Assembly (NCBI RefSeq): GCF_963576615.1
Contig: NC_088713.1
Coordinates: forward strand, 39,263,276-39,327,275
DNA from: Watersipora subatra
Lineage: Eukaryota > Bryozoa > Gymnolaemata > Cheilostomatida > Watersiporidae
Direction: 5' to 3'
DNA: 64,000 nt
The translations under genes were made by a program, and so were the position numbers. The number at the start of each line of letters is the position of its first letter. Within the stretch, counting starts at the first letter, position 1. Shown here piece by piece: positions 1 to 13,404 of the stretch. Below the pieces are notes generated by a model. The model was not told where the DNA came from, searched no databases, and worked only from the letters and a program-made list of their open reading frames with translations.

Positions 1-19
1 GGTCTTTGGATTAATCAGT

Positions 20-1960
20 TCAGATGTTATAAAGTTTAGCATCACCATATGACACATTTTTGCTGGGTTTTATCATAACAAGAGCCACATCTGTCTGTGT
101 GAAGCCATGAGAAAATCATGTGAGAAATATTGCACCATGCAATATCTTAACTGAACATTTAGTTTACACACAAACCCTAGGCTAAACATTAACTTTTCCG
201 AATTTTGGAATACTTATAACATGCTTACAGTTTTGGCTTTTTTGACAACCATAAAAATCTGTTATGGCACACTGGACTGCCAGGGTATTAGCCTTTACTA
301 TAATAAGAACTGTGTTCGTCCTTTAAAGTCACATTTTGAGGTTGCACAGCAGATTGGTTTGTTTAGCAATCAAACCAGGGATATTTGGCATATCCACTTG
401 TCATACTCCGAGCTGTCCCATTCATTCTCCTACCATAGTTTATAATTACTAGTACCCTTAGAGTCTGGTGTGCCGTGAGTGATTAGCTGATGTAATAACT
501 AAATGTATATTTTTGGAGCTCCAACGGGTCATCGGTGTGCTCTTTTGTTAATGCCAGTCCTCCATGCTGACATTTGCGGGTTTGAATCAAGCTCAATGCT
601 AAGTTTTTCCTAACTTATTGTACTAGCAGGGAGTCTACCTCTGATCAGTTGTTTTCACTAGAGGTTGGAGCAGTTGGTGAATTGGTTAGTGTACATGTAT
701 ATATCTAAAAAGCGAATGGCTGATAGTTCGAATCCTGAGCAAAGCAGTCTTGCTTACACCACACTGCAGCTGCAGACAAACAGACATGGATCTGATTATA
801 GTAAACATTGAGTGTATAGTTATTCTATGTACATTATTGACACACTCTACATGCATGATTTACATGGCAATGGGGTCTGCCAGAGTACGAGTTTTTACTG
901 TAATGATAGTGTGTATATATTTCTGTATGTCAGAAGCTACCATTGCAAATAAAGTATTCCTTCTCACGGAATTTGAGCTCTTGACATTTGGCTTAGTAGC
1001 CCAACACTCTACCACCCACACCAATTATACCCTAACCCTTTAAGGAATATTTGTGCACAGCCTTATTCTCTGTGCTTTGTTGGCACACCTTATGCATTTT
1101 CACAAGTATCTCCCCTATGAAACATTTTGTATTTTAGTTAAAACTGTCCTATTATTAACTGAAATGAACAATGTCTAAAAAGAGAATATCCTATTTAAAT
1201 TATGTTATTTGTTGAAAGAGTTACAAAGCATTATGTCTCTATAATTTTTGAGTTATTTGTAGATCTGTGTTTATTGTTGCTCCAACAGTATGTGTAACAA
1301 TTATCTTATCACAGCCGTCATTGCCAATTTTGCATGTATAGCCCTATCTATGCTTAGCTCTATGGACTCACTACGACACATTCTTTCTATTGTATCATTC
1401 TGTATTTTAGTTCTGGGAAATTCCAATGAAGTTTTCTTATCATATTTCCACACGAAGTCTAACTTTTCTAACATGGAGTCTAATACCTAATTTTGGTAGA
1501 TATGATTTGCTAAAGATTGTCTCATTGTATTCACTTTTAGGCTGATTGACGCCAACTTTGTGCTGGTGCTGCTCGTAAGCAATGCTAAGTCTATGGAAGA
1601 AGAAAACATAACTCCAATGTGCTATTTATTTTGGAAAACTTCATTAGTCGTTTTGATAAGTTGAATGCGCAAAAAAGTGTCTCATTGCTTTTGATTAGAT
1701 CTGATTGAGGCTAACTTTGTGCTGGTTCTACTATTATGCGTTGCTTACTCTATGGAACAAGACAAGATAACTCCAAAGTGTTATTTGTTTTGACAACTGA
1801 GTGGTTTTGGTAATTTTGATCTGCTAACAAGTGTCTATTTGTATTTGGTTAGATCTGATTAAGGTTAAATTTGTGCTGTTGCTAATAAAAAGCAATGTTA
1901 ACTCTTTAGAAAATAATAATATAACTCCAATTTGATTATATTTTGGAAAATTTCACGATA
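20..1960. repeat. Diverged dispersed repeat block, copy 1
   Basis: No gene is visible here. Stretches of about 20-610 recur, diverged, at about 12,355-13,050. The part at 660-1,500 recurs at 14,100-14,790 and 16,610-17,400. The part at 1,540-1,940 is three imperfect tandem units built round the phrase 'ggctaactttgtgctgg', and the same units recur at 18,340-18,740. Many substitutions and small indels separate the copies. Short ORFs here are not conserved between copies, so they are read as chance. Confidence 0.6.
663..800 (+). repeat. tRNA-derived SINE-like head
   Basis: An A-box-like stretch (ttggtgaattggttag) is followed about 45 bases later by a B-box-like stretch (agttcgaatcc), the spacing of an internal RNA polymerase III promoter. 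The body downstream recurs in the copy beginning near 16,610 and partly near 11,870. No cloverleaf with complete acceptor stem is evident, so it is a SINE-like repeat and not a tRNA gene. Confidence 0.5.
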
Positions 1961-4145
1961 AAGTTGCTAACATAGAATTAGCTTAGAACTTAAAAACTAT
2001 AAGCGTCTCTGCTATCTGTTACTTACAAGCAGAACAATACTGAAAGCAGAGAAAGAATGCTCTCGGGTTATATGTTTTGGTATTAACTCTTTTCCCATAT
2101 TAAATCATGTATTGTCAAAATGATGCCAAACTTGACGCTATATATTTAACTGTATTGGAACAGTACTTAACTAGTTCCGTTTTTTTTTAAATAACTGTCA
2201 TTTTGACCTCAAACTTTCAACTACTCGTACAAATTAAAAATATGTTGAGTCTGCTTCCGCTTCCTTACAGAAATAGTTGTTTTGCATTTGCAGTCAGGGT
2301 TGGCATTGTGAAACAAACTATGGTACTATAATAACTTTATTCAAGTATAACATATATTCGTTAGTAACTAAAATTAAAAAAATATTCATCATAATCTGAC
2401 ACTTCTACTCAAGAAATGAGTTACTTTAGTTTGAAGTTATGTTCCATCATTAACTGAAATTGCTTTTTGACATGTTGCCAAAAGAAAGATCCTCATTTTG
2501 TCGCTTCTTTTTTGTGTGCGCACCAAACGGTAAAAGCACTGAGTTCTGCTAATTTATATTTTTAGCCAGCTATTATTAAGTCTTAAGATTATTCACTTGC
2601 GCCGCAGGGCAATATATGTGTATGCATTTAAACATCAGTTTGTGGTTGATCATCACAATGGAATATTAGATTTGAGTTAAGTAGATGAAGAGGCTTTCAC
2701 CATTCATTAGTAGAAGTTGCATGATTGGATAAAACTTGTAAACTTAGCTTGTATATGACCGGCAATTACAGCCCTCATAATGGAACTTTTTTTACCAAAA
2801 TAATTTGGACAGCGTTGGAAAATTCGAGTAGCAGTTGATGCTATGGCCAGATAGCTAACAAGATGAACTATTGACACTAAAATAGATTGTCTTACTGTAC
2901 TTAAGTTGCAAACAATAACTTTGCGCTATATTAATTGAATTTATTGTGTAATAGCTACAGTGTTTTTTGTTAAGTGTGTAAATATTTTAAAAGCAGGTTC
3001 AGTTTAAATACATGCTTGCTGAAGTTTTACGTATCTATATAAAGTATATATATGGTATACTATTGATATATTCTAAGCAGTTAACTATTATCGATGGTGC
3101 TATTTGTTCAAATTATTCATGGGAAACAAGTTTGTTCTATTTTTATTCTGATCTAGCGCATTATAAAACCGTAGATTTTCTGTTCATCAATAACTGATAA
3201 TGAACCAAGTGAGGTTTTTATTGTGGGATACTTCAAGAACAATTTACAAACAAGTCTTTTGTGACGCCATGTTATATCTTGTAAAGAAAGATGGAACTTT
3301 TCCATTGTCAAAAAACATTTTTGTGTTCCTTCCACCACACCACCAATATATAAGGAGATGAACATAACTGCATTCTCATCATGGTTGACGAGTTACATTT
3401 GTGCTCACAGCCTAATAGTAATCGGTTCAATAATGACAGGTTTGCTCCAAGCCCGGCTATAACCTGGAGTTTATCCTCTAGTTTAATAAAACCATATGAT
3501 GGCTTCAAAATGTCATGGAGTGATTAATGGCCATTTAATTAAAATGAACCATTCTTGTTCGAACACGGTTCTGTAATTATATCTAACTGAGCAACCATCA
3601 ATCATTTTTTATGATAGTCCCTTCCCACTGACTGGGTTGTCAAAAACCAATTGTATAATAAGATGCAAAAGGTTGAGCTTTTTAGCACCTCATTGATACT
3701 CATTACTGTTTGATACAAAAGTTTAGTGTGTCAGAATCATGAGAGTCGATGGTAATGATAGTGTTTTTTTCTGTACCTATAGTCAAGTGTAACTTTAACC
3801 AGTCTATATCTCACCTAATTTTGAAACTATGAACAACTTGTTTAATTGTTTTGGTTAACTTGTACCTTTCTTGTGATTGACTTCCTGTACAAGTCATAGC
3901 GCTTGTGTCTGGTTGATTGACATGGGCATCCTCTGAATTTTGGCTCCAAAGCTTTAACCTTAGTCTTTGCACATTATTTCTTTACAGTTTTGAACTGAAG
4001 TGTTTAGTCAGCCATTTGTTTTCCTTTATTTTGCCAAGTGATTTCTTATTGCATTCTTTCTCCTGCGATTGACATTCCACGGAGGCTATTAAAACCTTAT
4101 CTGGTAGATTGACATGGGTAGTGCCTGTATTTGCTTTGTTAGTTT
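1961..4145. other. Intergenic, no gene seen
   Basis: AT-rich sequence with only short ORFs, no recognisable protein domain and no convincing exon bounded by splice sites. No clear tandem repeat was noticed. Confidence 0.4.
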
Positions 4146-4898
4146 AGGTGAAAAGGCTTCAGCGATTGCAATGCGCATCCTCTCATGAATCACTATGTTT
4201 CCATGATGCGCAGTGCTTCGGAGTTGCGCCCTCTCCGAATCATGGAAACGGCGTCTTCGCACAGAAATCACTGTGCACTGATCAGTGCGAAGCCAGTGCA
4301 AATTCGCAGCAAGGAAACAGCAACTGCGCAGTGGCTGCGCAGTGGCTGCGCATAGCTCTCATGCTGTGGAGACGGATTCTTCGAGGGCCATAAACTACTA
4401 CAAATGTTATCCCGGTAATCTTGTTTTTTTCTATTCTTCCAATCTTCTTTCACCAATATTTAATTATGGTCTGCACCCACGAAGATGATGAGGTGATTAC
4501 TTTCCTAGACATTGTTATCGATGCCAACACTTTTCGAAAAATAGGTTGCAAGTCCTAAATTAACGTTTAAATAATATATTACTTAAAAAATATTTATTAA
4601 AAATATATTACTTTGTAAAAACTGTGTTAAGGTTTGTAAAACCTTGTGATGTGTATTGTAAATTAAAGTATAATGATGACAGAAGCATAAAAAGACCGTT
4701 TCTGATAATTGGTATCCATGATCGATTCAATTTCTCCATCAGGCGCTTCAATTTATTTAATGTCTCTTCTCTGCTAATTTGCTGAAAACCACTGCGCAGC
4801 ATGGAGACGTACAATCCCCTCGACTTTGGAGGGGGCTGTATTGCAGTACTGCGCACCCTGGAAACATAGTGAACATGTTTAACTGAAGCCTTTCACCT
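4146..4898. mobile_element. MITE-like element with inverted ends
   Basis: The left end (aggtgaaaaggcttcag) is the reverse complement of the right end (ctgaagcctttcacct) apart from one extra A. Pairing continues inwards around the phrases 'actatgtttcc' and 'ggaaacatagt'. The interior is much richer in GC than its surroundings and full of TGCGCA-type self-complementary words between about 4,165 and 4,360. It has no coding capacity. A target-site duplication is not clear, so the superfamily is left open. Confidence 0.6.
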
Positions 4899-5739
4899 GT
4901 ATTCTGTCTTCCATTATTGTCACAAGCGCTTTATCATTCATTTAAAGGATTATGGTCAAACCACTCAAGCATGCAAGTCTTTACAATAGAGGTTAAACTG
5001 ACCTTACACACTTAGTTGCAGTAATAGCGACACAACATTCATCCGTTATGCTCTGCTCATGTGTATGTATGTACAGCAAGTGTTAGCTTTGCTGCAGGAT
5101 GTTACTTAATAATGGTATCTGTGTTAGTGAGGTACATGTATTGTCTAATGAAGTATTACATTCACAACAATTTTTAATCCCAGTTTTAGTAACTGGAACC
5201 ACTTTGACATGAAGACTGATATGTTTTATCAAATCTGCCAAAAAACTGTTTCTAATGATGGAATAAACCAATAGTACCTGAGCACCGCTTCAAAAGCATT
5301 CAGAACGTGCACCGACATTGAGAACCTTGTGTTGGTACCACTCTAAGGATGCACTAAACATATTTCTATCAAACAGCAGCTTTTGTAATGATGACTTTAG
5401 TTGATACTTCTGCTAATATCATGGCTTTACATAGCTTGCTTCAGTTGTCCTTCACATAGTTTATTCTTCGTATTTCATGTTTGATTATCACAGTATTTAG
5501 TATGATTAGCTTGTTGCAACATGAAAAATAACTCAATCCTGTTGGATTGGTATATTTTATCAACTCAACTTTTCCTTTGCATTAAGTTTTAATCTAAAAT
5601 TATTGGTTACAAATGTTCAAATTTCTGGCAATCCTAAACTTTTAAACTACGAAATGGTTTTTTGGTAGTAGGACAGTCTTTAATTTGTTAGTTGCTCATA
5701 GTTGTCTTTCAATTTAGTGACATGCAATTTTAAACTATA

Positions 5740-7930
5740 AATAGATAAGACATCAATATAAATTATAAATTGGCAGAAACACAAGACTTATCCACTCTGG
5801 AAGGCATACTAAAGCAGAAACTCTATTTTTAACCAAGCTAAGTACTTTTTCTTCAAGACTGAAGTAAGTGCATTAAAGTGTATATAAAACTGAGTGGATA
5901 GCTGATGGACCTTAACCACCCTTTAATAAATTGGATGGCCCTAAAAAGGCAATTGGGAAGAACCAGGGGAGCGAACTTGAAAAATTTATAACTAAGTATG
6001 CATTCGTGCTTTCAATAGTCCAGAATTTTTACTATTCCCATTATTCAAAATTCTGTTGCTACCAAAACTTGGTATATTCCCTTTATGTTTTATATATTTT
6101 ACTAGAGATTTATGCTTTGATAGAAATATAATTGAAAATCTATTAAACCTTTTTACATAGGCATTTTTTACTTTAGTTGTTTTGGAGCGAGTTTATTTGC
6201 TGTACTAAACAAGGTAATCTGGTTAAACAGAAAAGTAAATTTTTTTCTTGTAAAACTACAAACATCTAATAGTTTTAAATTAGAGTGTTTTAATTTATCA
6301 ATATTTTTTACTGTTTGTATAAACAATGAGGTTTACAGCTACTAAAAAAACTTCTTCACTGTTTGGTCATTCTAAAGTTTTTAGTTTATCATGGCTGTTT
6401 TGATGGTTGGATACTATTTGCTACTTAACTAATGTTACATTTTAAATTTGTTACATGCTAATACTCACTTTTTTTAAATATTGTCAGGAGTACATGATCT
6501 ATCAGCTTTGGAAGGCGTATTAAAGAATGTATAGTCCTAATCTAGCTAAGGACGTTTCATCATTGAAGAAAGTAAATACACTTTATATTAAAGTAAATAT
6601 AAGCATCTATTTGACTATTAGAGTTAAATGACTTTTGATAAATCGGATGACCCTCACAGACACTCATGAAACTCGTAAGCATAAAGCGCTGTTCTTGTTA
6701 ATTTTTTTTAATTTCCTATCAGTTTTGCTGAGTACATTATAGCATAACAATTTATTGCTTTGAGCCATAATCAAAAACCATGATTAAATGCATCGAAAGA
6801 GGCTCCCATCACAAGTTCGCAAGTAGTCTACAAAAATTAATGAAATATTATACATTAGTCCATGTAGTTGGTAATTTAATTGAGCTGTGCTCATTTGATC
6901 TATATATGGTGTGGGCTGGGAGACTTAAAAGTGTGTCTGTAAAGATTTTGATAGTATTGCTATTATTTGCCTGCTACACATTGCATACCCATAAGCCTTA
7001 TCAAACTGATTATTTTCACATTTTGTGTGCCTCTAACATAGAATTTGCTTTTGACTGTTAAGTATGTAAAAAAGAGAATATATGTTTTTAAATATACACT
7101 ATGATATCCTTTCTGTTTTTTCGACACATCTGACACTCTAGAACAAAAACCTAGGATGTCATGGAACTCGTATATGTAAACAGAGGTAATGCTATACATA
7201 TGTTGTTATTTTTCCTTCACGTGAGCGGCGAGAAATAAAGCAATATTTTAAGGGTAACTATAGGATGATCGTTATTTAAATAAAACTTGAGAACTTGCGC
7301 CAACACAGCAATCTACGTTATTTGAAACTTTTGGAATATGAAGTTGAGAATGCATACTTTTAATCTAGCACAGTACTTGTTATAAATGCGTAAAGTAAGT
7401 CGATTGTATATTAAAGTAAATGAAAGCAACTATTTGACTATTAATGAATGACTGAATGACATGACAAATCATATGAAATTCACAGACACTCATGAACATC
7501 GTAGACATAGATTTCTCAATTATTATTTTGTGTACTTCATACCTAATTTTTAAAATTGTAGTGTGATGTAACAACTCCATGGCTGTAGACAATAACCAAC
7601 TAACACAATTACATATAGCACACAAGGATCCAAAGCACCATTTGGTAAAGTGTTTACAAAAAATAATACAATATCACATCGAGTTGTCTATATGGTTAGT
7701 AATATAAATGTACTGTATTTATTTGGAATCATAATTATACGGTGTGGGCTGGTAAGATTTAGCCTCGTTTGTGTATGTATACAAAGAGTTTGGTAGTGTT
7801 GCTATTATTTGTCTTTTACACACTGATCAACCATAAGCCTTTTCAAATGGTTATAATCACATTTTTTGTAAAGTCTCACAGAGAAATTTGCATTTGAGAA
7901 GAATGCAAAACGGAGAACATCTGCTTTAGC
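5740..7930. repeat. Three diverged tandem units (~0.75-0.9 kb)
   Basis: Units starting near 5,740, 6,480 and 7,330 share phrases such as 'aaagtaaat..aagca..tatttgactatta', 'cacagacactcatgaa', 'ggtgtgggctgg' and 'gctattatttg'. The first two units begin with an AG followed by a short open stretch reading DLS(T/A)LEG(I/V)LK in the same phase, which could be a duplicated exon. No donor site follows cleanly. The short ORFs at 5,931, 6,780 and 6,963 lie in this repeat and are not conserved. Confidence 0.5.
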
Positions 7931-9890
7931 TATACAATAGGACTTTCACTAAATTATTGAACATTTTACTCCAGCCTTTCAGGTTCATTTATGCTGCAAT
8001 CATTTCTGCTATGATTAATGCAAAACCAGTTTCTAAAACTACGAACATGTACTGCGTGTTTCTACAGTCAAAATCACTAGCATAAGTGGTTTTGTGTGTT
8101 GTTGAATTCTTTACAAATCTTTAAAATGTAAACAATGTTATTTGTGAATTATTGTTCCGCATCGCTTAGTAATAGAATGATGTAGTGATTGCCTTTGTTC
8201 GTTGTTTACAGACACACCAGAGCAGTGATAGGATAGTCTCATCTCTGTTCTACATCTGCTTGTATTCACCTTCATTTCTACTATTACTTCTATGGGTCAT
8301 CCTTACTTAGACAAAAGGTGAGTCAATATATCATGGAAATATTAGTAGTTTGAGGCTTACACTCCCCCCCCCCCATCTCACCAGCGGTACCATTTCACCT
8401 CACATAAATTAGGCTACCGAAATCGGCACTAGTCCAAACATTGTGTGCCAGACTTTTATAAATAGCGTAAACATACCAAATTTCTGTACGATGATAGTGT
8501 AGGGCAACTGGCTGAACCAGTGCAGAAGGCTATTCTGTGCAGACAAGCAATCATGTTTCCATAGGAGGCTGTAGTATAGTGATGGTTATGTGGTTCCTCA
8601 TGTCAACCCGTGTCTGCATATGAAGTAACAGAATAAAAGACCTTGCACAGCACGCATAATTGTGACTAGTTTTTTAAGTTTCCCGAAACTGGCTGAAAAC
8701 TAAAAATGCTGTTTTTTGCAGTGTGACCAATAAGCAGACCACCATTATCTAATATAAAATATAGTTATCAGAAATATCTGATGTCAATGTTAAATGTTGT
8801 AAATGTTGAAAAGATTCTACTAGCAGAAATAGGTGTAGGTCAATGTTTACCATTTTTCTTTTTATTTATCCTGAAATGAAAATGAAACAGTGTCATTACT
8901 CTGTGCATTATGAGTAAAAACAAAATTTGTGTTTGCTTTTGCAAAATCATAGCCTGATATCCTAAACTTATCGTGGCAAAATTATGGTAGAATCTGTAGA
9001 CTCTGTGATCTGTGGTCAATGTTTGTGACTAGGTACTAAGGCAAGCCATAATTAATCTATAGGGTATGCCAGCTCATCTAAGACCTTCTACTGTGTAATG
9101 ATGTTTCCTTATTATGGTTTAATTAGTATGGCTGCAAATGTTTGAAATTTTAATTTGTGTACTAACTTTTATGTGTAATTATAATGATAACCTGTATGTT
9201 AAAGTTGACTGCACTTATTTCATATAGCAATTGTACAGATTCTAGCCTGCCCATAAAAGCTGTTCTTGTTTCTAGGGTGTTTCCAATGTAAATGGCAAGC
9301 TTTTTCATGTATTTGGTTGTCGTGTAAACTTATGCTATATTATTTGTCTTGGAAAAGAACTGAATGGCACGGTCCATTAGCAAAACAGGAAAAAGCTAAC
9401 AACAGGTTTGTTACTGAAATGGCCATCAAATTCCTGCAGAAGTTCTGAAGAGAGAACTTGAAGTTAATGTATTTTAGTATAGTACTTTTAGCGGTTGTGT
9501 GTAATTGTTTTGTCATTCAAATGTGTTACATTTGAAAATAGTGGGAATTGTCTTCTCTTGCCTGGTCAGGCCTCACCTGGTGCTAGCATGCAGATGACTC
9601 CAAACCTTAACTTTAAACTCATTCCATTTTTCAACAGATTGAATTGGTTAGATTAGAAAATGATGTGTTGAACATTAAAATTTAACACTTGTGCTCTGCA
9701 TTGATTTGTAGATTCTTCTAGAACTAGTACATCCACTCATGAACTCAGTTCTATGACCACCTCTACTACCACATACAGTGAGTATGGCTGCCTGTTAAAG
9801 TCACACTAGTATCACCTGTTGTTAATCATGAGCTTTTTCTAGAAATTTAAATCTGTTCATACTTTTAGGGTTTTGATCATAGAACTATTC
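7931..9890. other. Possible isolated exons, no gene assembled
   Basis: Three stretches have good splice borders: about 8,211-8,319 (ends CAAAAG/GTGAGT, contains an ATG reading MGHPYLDK), 9,276-9,405 (after a pyrimidine-rich acceptor, one frame open throughout) and 9,712-9,777 (Ser/Thr-rich, ends at GTGAGT). Their phases do not chain into one reading frame and no domain is recognised. They may be exons of an unrecognised gene, repeat fragments or chance. Confidence 0.2.
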
Positions 9891-10150
9891 ATAAGTTTTA
9901 GCCAAGTGATAGTTGCCAAGTATTGTTCGCTATTCGCCAGTTAGTTAATAGCTTGCATTTGCTAGTTCTCACTAAGTACATCTGGTAAAACTGGTTTGCT
10001 AGTTTTATTTGCTAGTTGCTTTTTGGTAAATTCCAAGAGTTACTAGCTTTTTGACAGTTTTTAGTTTTTATTTGCTACAAAATATTTGTTAGTTTTTATT
10101 TGCTAGTTGTTAGTTTTGATTTGCTAGTTGCTAAATTCTAGTTAGTAGTT
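9890..10150. repeat. Irregular TTTGCTAGTT tandem repeat
   Basis: Words related to 'tttgctagtt' and 'ttttagtttttatttgctag' recur many times at short irregular intervals, giving a degenerate minisatellite just upstream of the sulfotransferase-like fragment. Confidence 0.55.
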
Positions 10151-10421
10151 TTTAGCGGAACCTTCACTTTGTATGCATTGTTATTATGTAAGCTAATGCA
10201 GCGTGTATAATTTATAAGTGAAGTAAAGATTACCATAGAACAATAGTTAGCTCTCTGAACGTCTCCACAATAATCATGTTTATTCGAAACTGACTTGGTA
10301 CGTAGAAAGTCTTACTCTGCAAATTAATTGAAAACTAAATAATTACAACAATGAATTTAAATCTGATATTCTAATCATAACTTCATATTTTTTGTGCCAT
10401 TTAAAGATTTTTATAGAAGAA

Positions 10422-10613
10422 ATGGAAGTACATGTACATTTTAAAGGTGGCAGGACAATCAACCAGTAGATCACTAGTGAGGATGGTTCGGTAAAGTTCC
10501 CAGCTATGATTGTCGATGCTGGTGTCTTTTATGAGGAGTTAAATTGCTACAAGCTTAAGTCGGATGACTTATTGTTGACAAGCTACATGAAAATAGTAGG
10601 TACAAAATCATAG
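10422..10613 (+). pseudogene. SULT-like fragment 1 (N-terminal)
   Basis: The frame from the ATG at 10,422 has a TAG at 10,467-10,469 and then stays open for 47 codons. Recognisable SULT features are a Lys-Phe-Pro turn and the segment KSDDLLLTSY. The nucleotide-binding loop that should follow is altered and ends in TAG at 10,611-10,613. Confidence 0.5.
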
Positions 10614-10794
10614 GTCAATAGTAGGGAACCTCACTGGGGTGTCTTTTCTCTTCCCATAAGGAAATGGAATTTATATGAAAGTTTACTGTACTAAAACTAA
10701 ATCCCTCCTTTGAAAGTTCACCTTTTCAAATTGTCCAGAGTATATTTTATTTAATTATTAAACTTATTCAAAATTTAATTGATACAGGAAATTA

Positions 10795-11500
10795 CTAATC
10801 TCTACTAATAAAACCTACTGTGTCATTCTTACATGTGTGTATGTTTGTATGTGTGCATGCGTGTATGTGTGTGGTTGTGTGTGAGTATATGTGTGTATTT
10901 GTGTGTGTGCTTGTTTGCATTGATGCGCATAGGCGCGTGCATGCATAAATTGTGCGCGTTTGTGTGTATGTGCTGTGCATGTTTGTGTGTGTGCGTACAT
11001 GTGTGCGCGCGTGCCTGTGTGTGCGAGTGTGTGTATGAAAGTGTATGTAGGTGTGTGTGCATTTGTATGTGTTAGTATGGGTGTCATTGGTAGTCTGCGC
11101 GATTGCTGTTTTTTCATATTTCTTTACTGATTTTATTTAAATTTCCCTCTCATATGATCTGCGCTTTTGGAGTTTTCTATGTGAGTGTATGTGCGTGGGC
11201 GTGTGTGTGCGTGCGTGTGCGTGCGTGCGTGTGTGCGTGTGTGTGCATGGGTGTCGAACTCATCCAAACTTCACACCAATATTTTCCCTACCTCCCACCA
11301 GGTGGCTACAAATATTTGCTATCAAAACCCCATCTGGTTCCCATGAACCAGCCTCCTAAACACCTACCTGCATACATCTGATTAAAAATGTAGGAAGTCC
11401 CGGACATCACAAGGCTTACTGCTAACAATTTTATGAAAGTTTTGAGCTTATGTGAGGCTGCATCTTACGGAGTGGGATACAAAGGGATTTAAAATTAACA
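10795..11500. repeat. Dispersed repeat with GT-rich microsatellite core, copy 1
   Basis: It begins with a phrase like 'ctaataaaacc', continues into an interrupted (TG)n/(TATG)n tract (10,829-11,090, second tract 11,178-11,250) and ends in a unique-looking tail with 'gattaaaaatg' and 'gtgaggctgcat'. The same order of parts recurs at about 13,405-13,830. Long ORFs on both strands here are low-complexity artefacts. Confidence 0.65.
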
Positions 11501-11864
11501 AGTAAACTAACTTTTTCAGATGTAGAAACTAAGTTAAATTCTGACATCAAAGACCTAAATATTAACTATTTCGGTAACAAATGGTTATATTTATAAAGTT
11601 ATGTAAACTTGAAAATTAAAAAAAATATTTTAGGAATCAACACTATATGGAAATATAGACTATGTTTTTTTAAATACCTCGGAACACATAACGGGTTAAA
11701 AGACTATTCCTCTCTTCAAGAATGCTCAACTCCCATTACTGATTTGAGGCTCTCCCAAAGGCTTAGCAAAACCTGAAAACTGTTCAAAGTAAGAGCCTCA
11801 TTCTTTTTGTTTAATCAAATATGAGCTTGTAATTATGTTTAGTTAATTTTTAGTAGCAGGTTGG

Positions 11865-12000
11865 CAGGGTGGAATTTTACAGGATCGAACCCTCTGCGAT
11901 GCAATCCTTTTTCCCAACCTGCAACAGTAGCTTTGGACAGACACGACTCTTATTATAGTAAAAGTTCTCAGCTTAAAAAGGGCTTGTCAGACAAGCAGCA
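11865..12000 (+). repeat. SINE-like repeat fragment
   Basis: A stretch containing 'ggatcgaaccct' followed by 'gacacgactcttattatagtaaa' matches the body of the SINE-like copies at about 750-810 and 16,690-16,750, with substitutions. Confidence 0.4.
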
Positions 12001-12354
12001 GAATGGCCTTTCTTTCTTTATAGCTGCATTATATCGGGAGAAAAGATTGGTTTTATTCAAAAAAGCATATACATGTTTATCAGTTTCTGTTACTGAATGT
12101 CTTAGTAGTGAACTTTTACACTATTTCAGTAAATTGTATCACAAAATATCAGTATTATTATATTATTTTTTATTGTTTTCGATGCTTGAGGTGATCTAAC
12201 AGCCAGGACGCTTCAAGGTTAAAATCATCTCAACTTGATTGTGGTTGAAGTGCTCAAAATCAATCGCAACCGATAGAAAAATGTCAATACTTGGTAATAA
12301 AATCTACTAAAATTTTGCGCGAGTTTATCTCTAAGTACCAGTCCTGTTACTTGA

Positions 12355-13050
12355 ATTAACCAGCACAGAAGTTATAAAACTTAGCGTCATCGTATGACAT
12401 ACTTTAGCTGGTTTCTACAATAACAAGAGCTGCATCAGTCTGTGTACAGTCATGGAAAAAGAGTGCAAAAAGTATTGCACCTCACAGGATTTTAACTTCC
12501 AACATTAAGTTTGAACACAATCACTTAAATTTTCACTATGATTCACCTTTCGGACACCATGAATCACTTTTCAGAATCATGAAATACCTATAACACGCTT
12601 ACTCTTTAGGCTATATTGACACACCTGACGACCTCTTACAGCACAGTTGACTGCCAGGGTACTAGCCTTCACATAATAGGAGCCGTGTTCGTTCTTTGAA
12701 GGCACATTTTGAGGTTGGGCAGCAGATTACTTTGTTCAGGAATGAAACCAGCAATATTTGGCGTATCAACCTGTCATATGGCGACCAATCGTTATCTTAC
12801 TATGGTTTTATCATTACTACTACCCTTGGAGTCTGGTGTACAATCAGTAATCACCAGATGTAATAACTAAATGTACAACTATCCTGGAAGGTCAGCAGAT
12901 CGTTAATTTGCTCAGGTGTTAGTGTAAGTCCTTTATGCTGATTGTTGCTCATTAGAATCCAGCATCATGCCAGGTTTTTTCTAACTTCCTGCAGTAGCAG
13001 GGCTTCAGCCTCTATTCTGTGGCTTTGGCTAGAAGTTTAAGCAATTGGTG
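12355..13050. repeat. Dispersed repeat block, copy 2
   Basis: Diverged second copy of the block at about 20-610; shared phrases include 'ttataaa', 'ataacaagagc', 'atcagtctgtgt' and 'agtctggtgt' in the same order. No coding capacity is shared. Confidence 0.6.
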
Positions 13051-13184
13051 AAGTGGTTACTCTCAACAATCTCTCACCTTCAAAACAATTTGTAGTTCAG
13101 TTTAAATTGTTATAATATTACGTCTAACTAATTAGGAAGATTTGAAAAGATAAATTCCTTTTAATTTATGTTATCTGCTAGTCA

Positions 13185-13260
13185 ATTATGGTATAGTGGC
13201 CAGTTCTGTGTACTACAAAGTGGTAGGTCAATGGTTTGAATACTCTCTGTGGTATCTCTT
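13185..13260 (+). repeat. Second tRNA-like SINE head type
   Basis: The sequence 'tggtatagtggccagttctg...gtggtaggtcaatggtttgaata' has A- and B-box-like blocks and resembles 20,757-20,835. Both look like heads of a second tRNA-derived SINE type, distinct from that at 663. Confidence 0.35.
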
Positions 13261-13404
13261 TCACTTGCATCTGAATAAAACATCTGATATAAAACTTTAC
13301 TGTGCTTAAACAAATTCACTCATTTTTAAATTTATTTATTTAAAAACTTTCTAAAGTATATTTATTCACTTATTGAATTTATTGAATTTTGCATTGCTGT
13401 AGAA

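Noticed and set aside
663..745. tRNA gene
   Set aside because: A- and B-box-like words are present but a full cloverleaf is not, and the sequence is repeated with a SINE-type body.
10815..11117. ORFs of about 100 codons rich in His-Thr or Cys-Val
   Set aside because: Low-complexity translation of the GT microsatellite.
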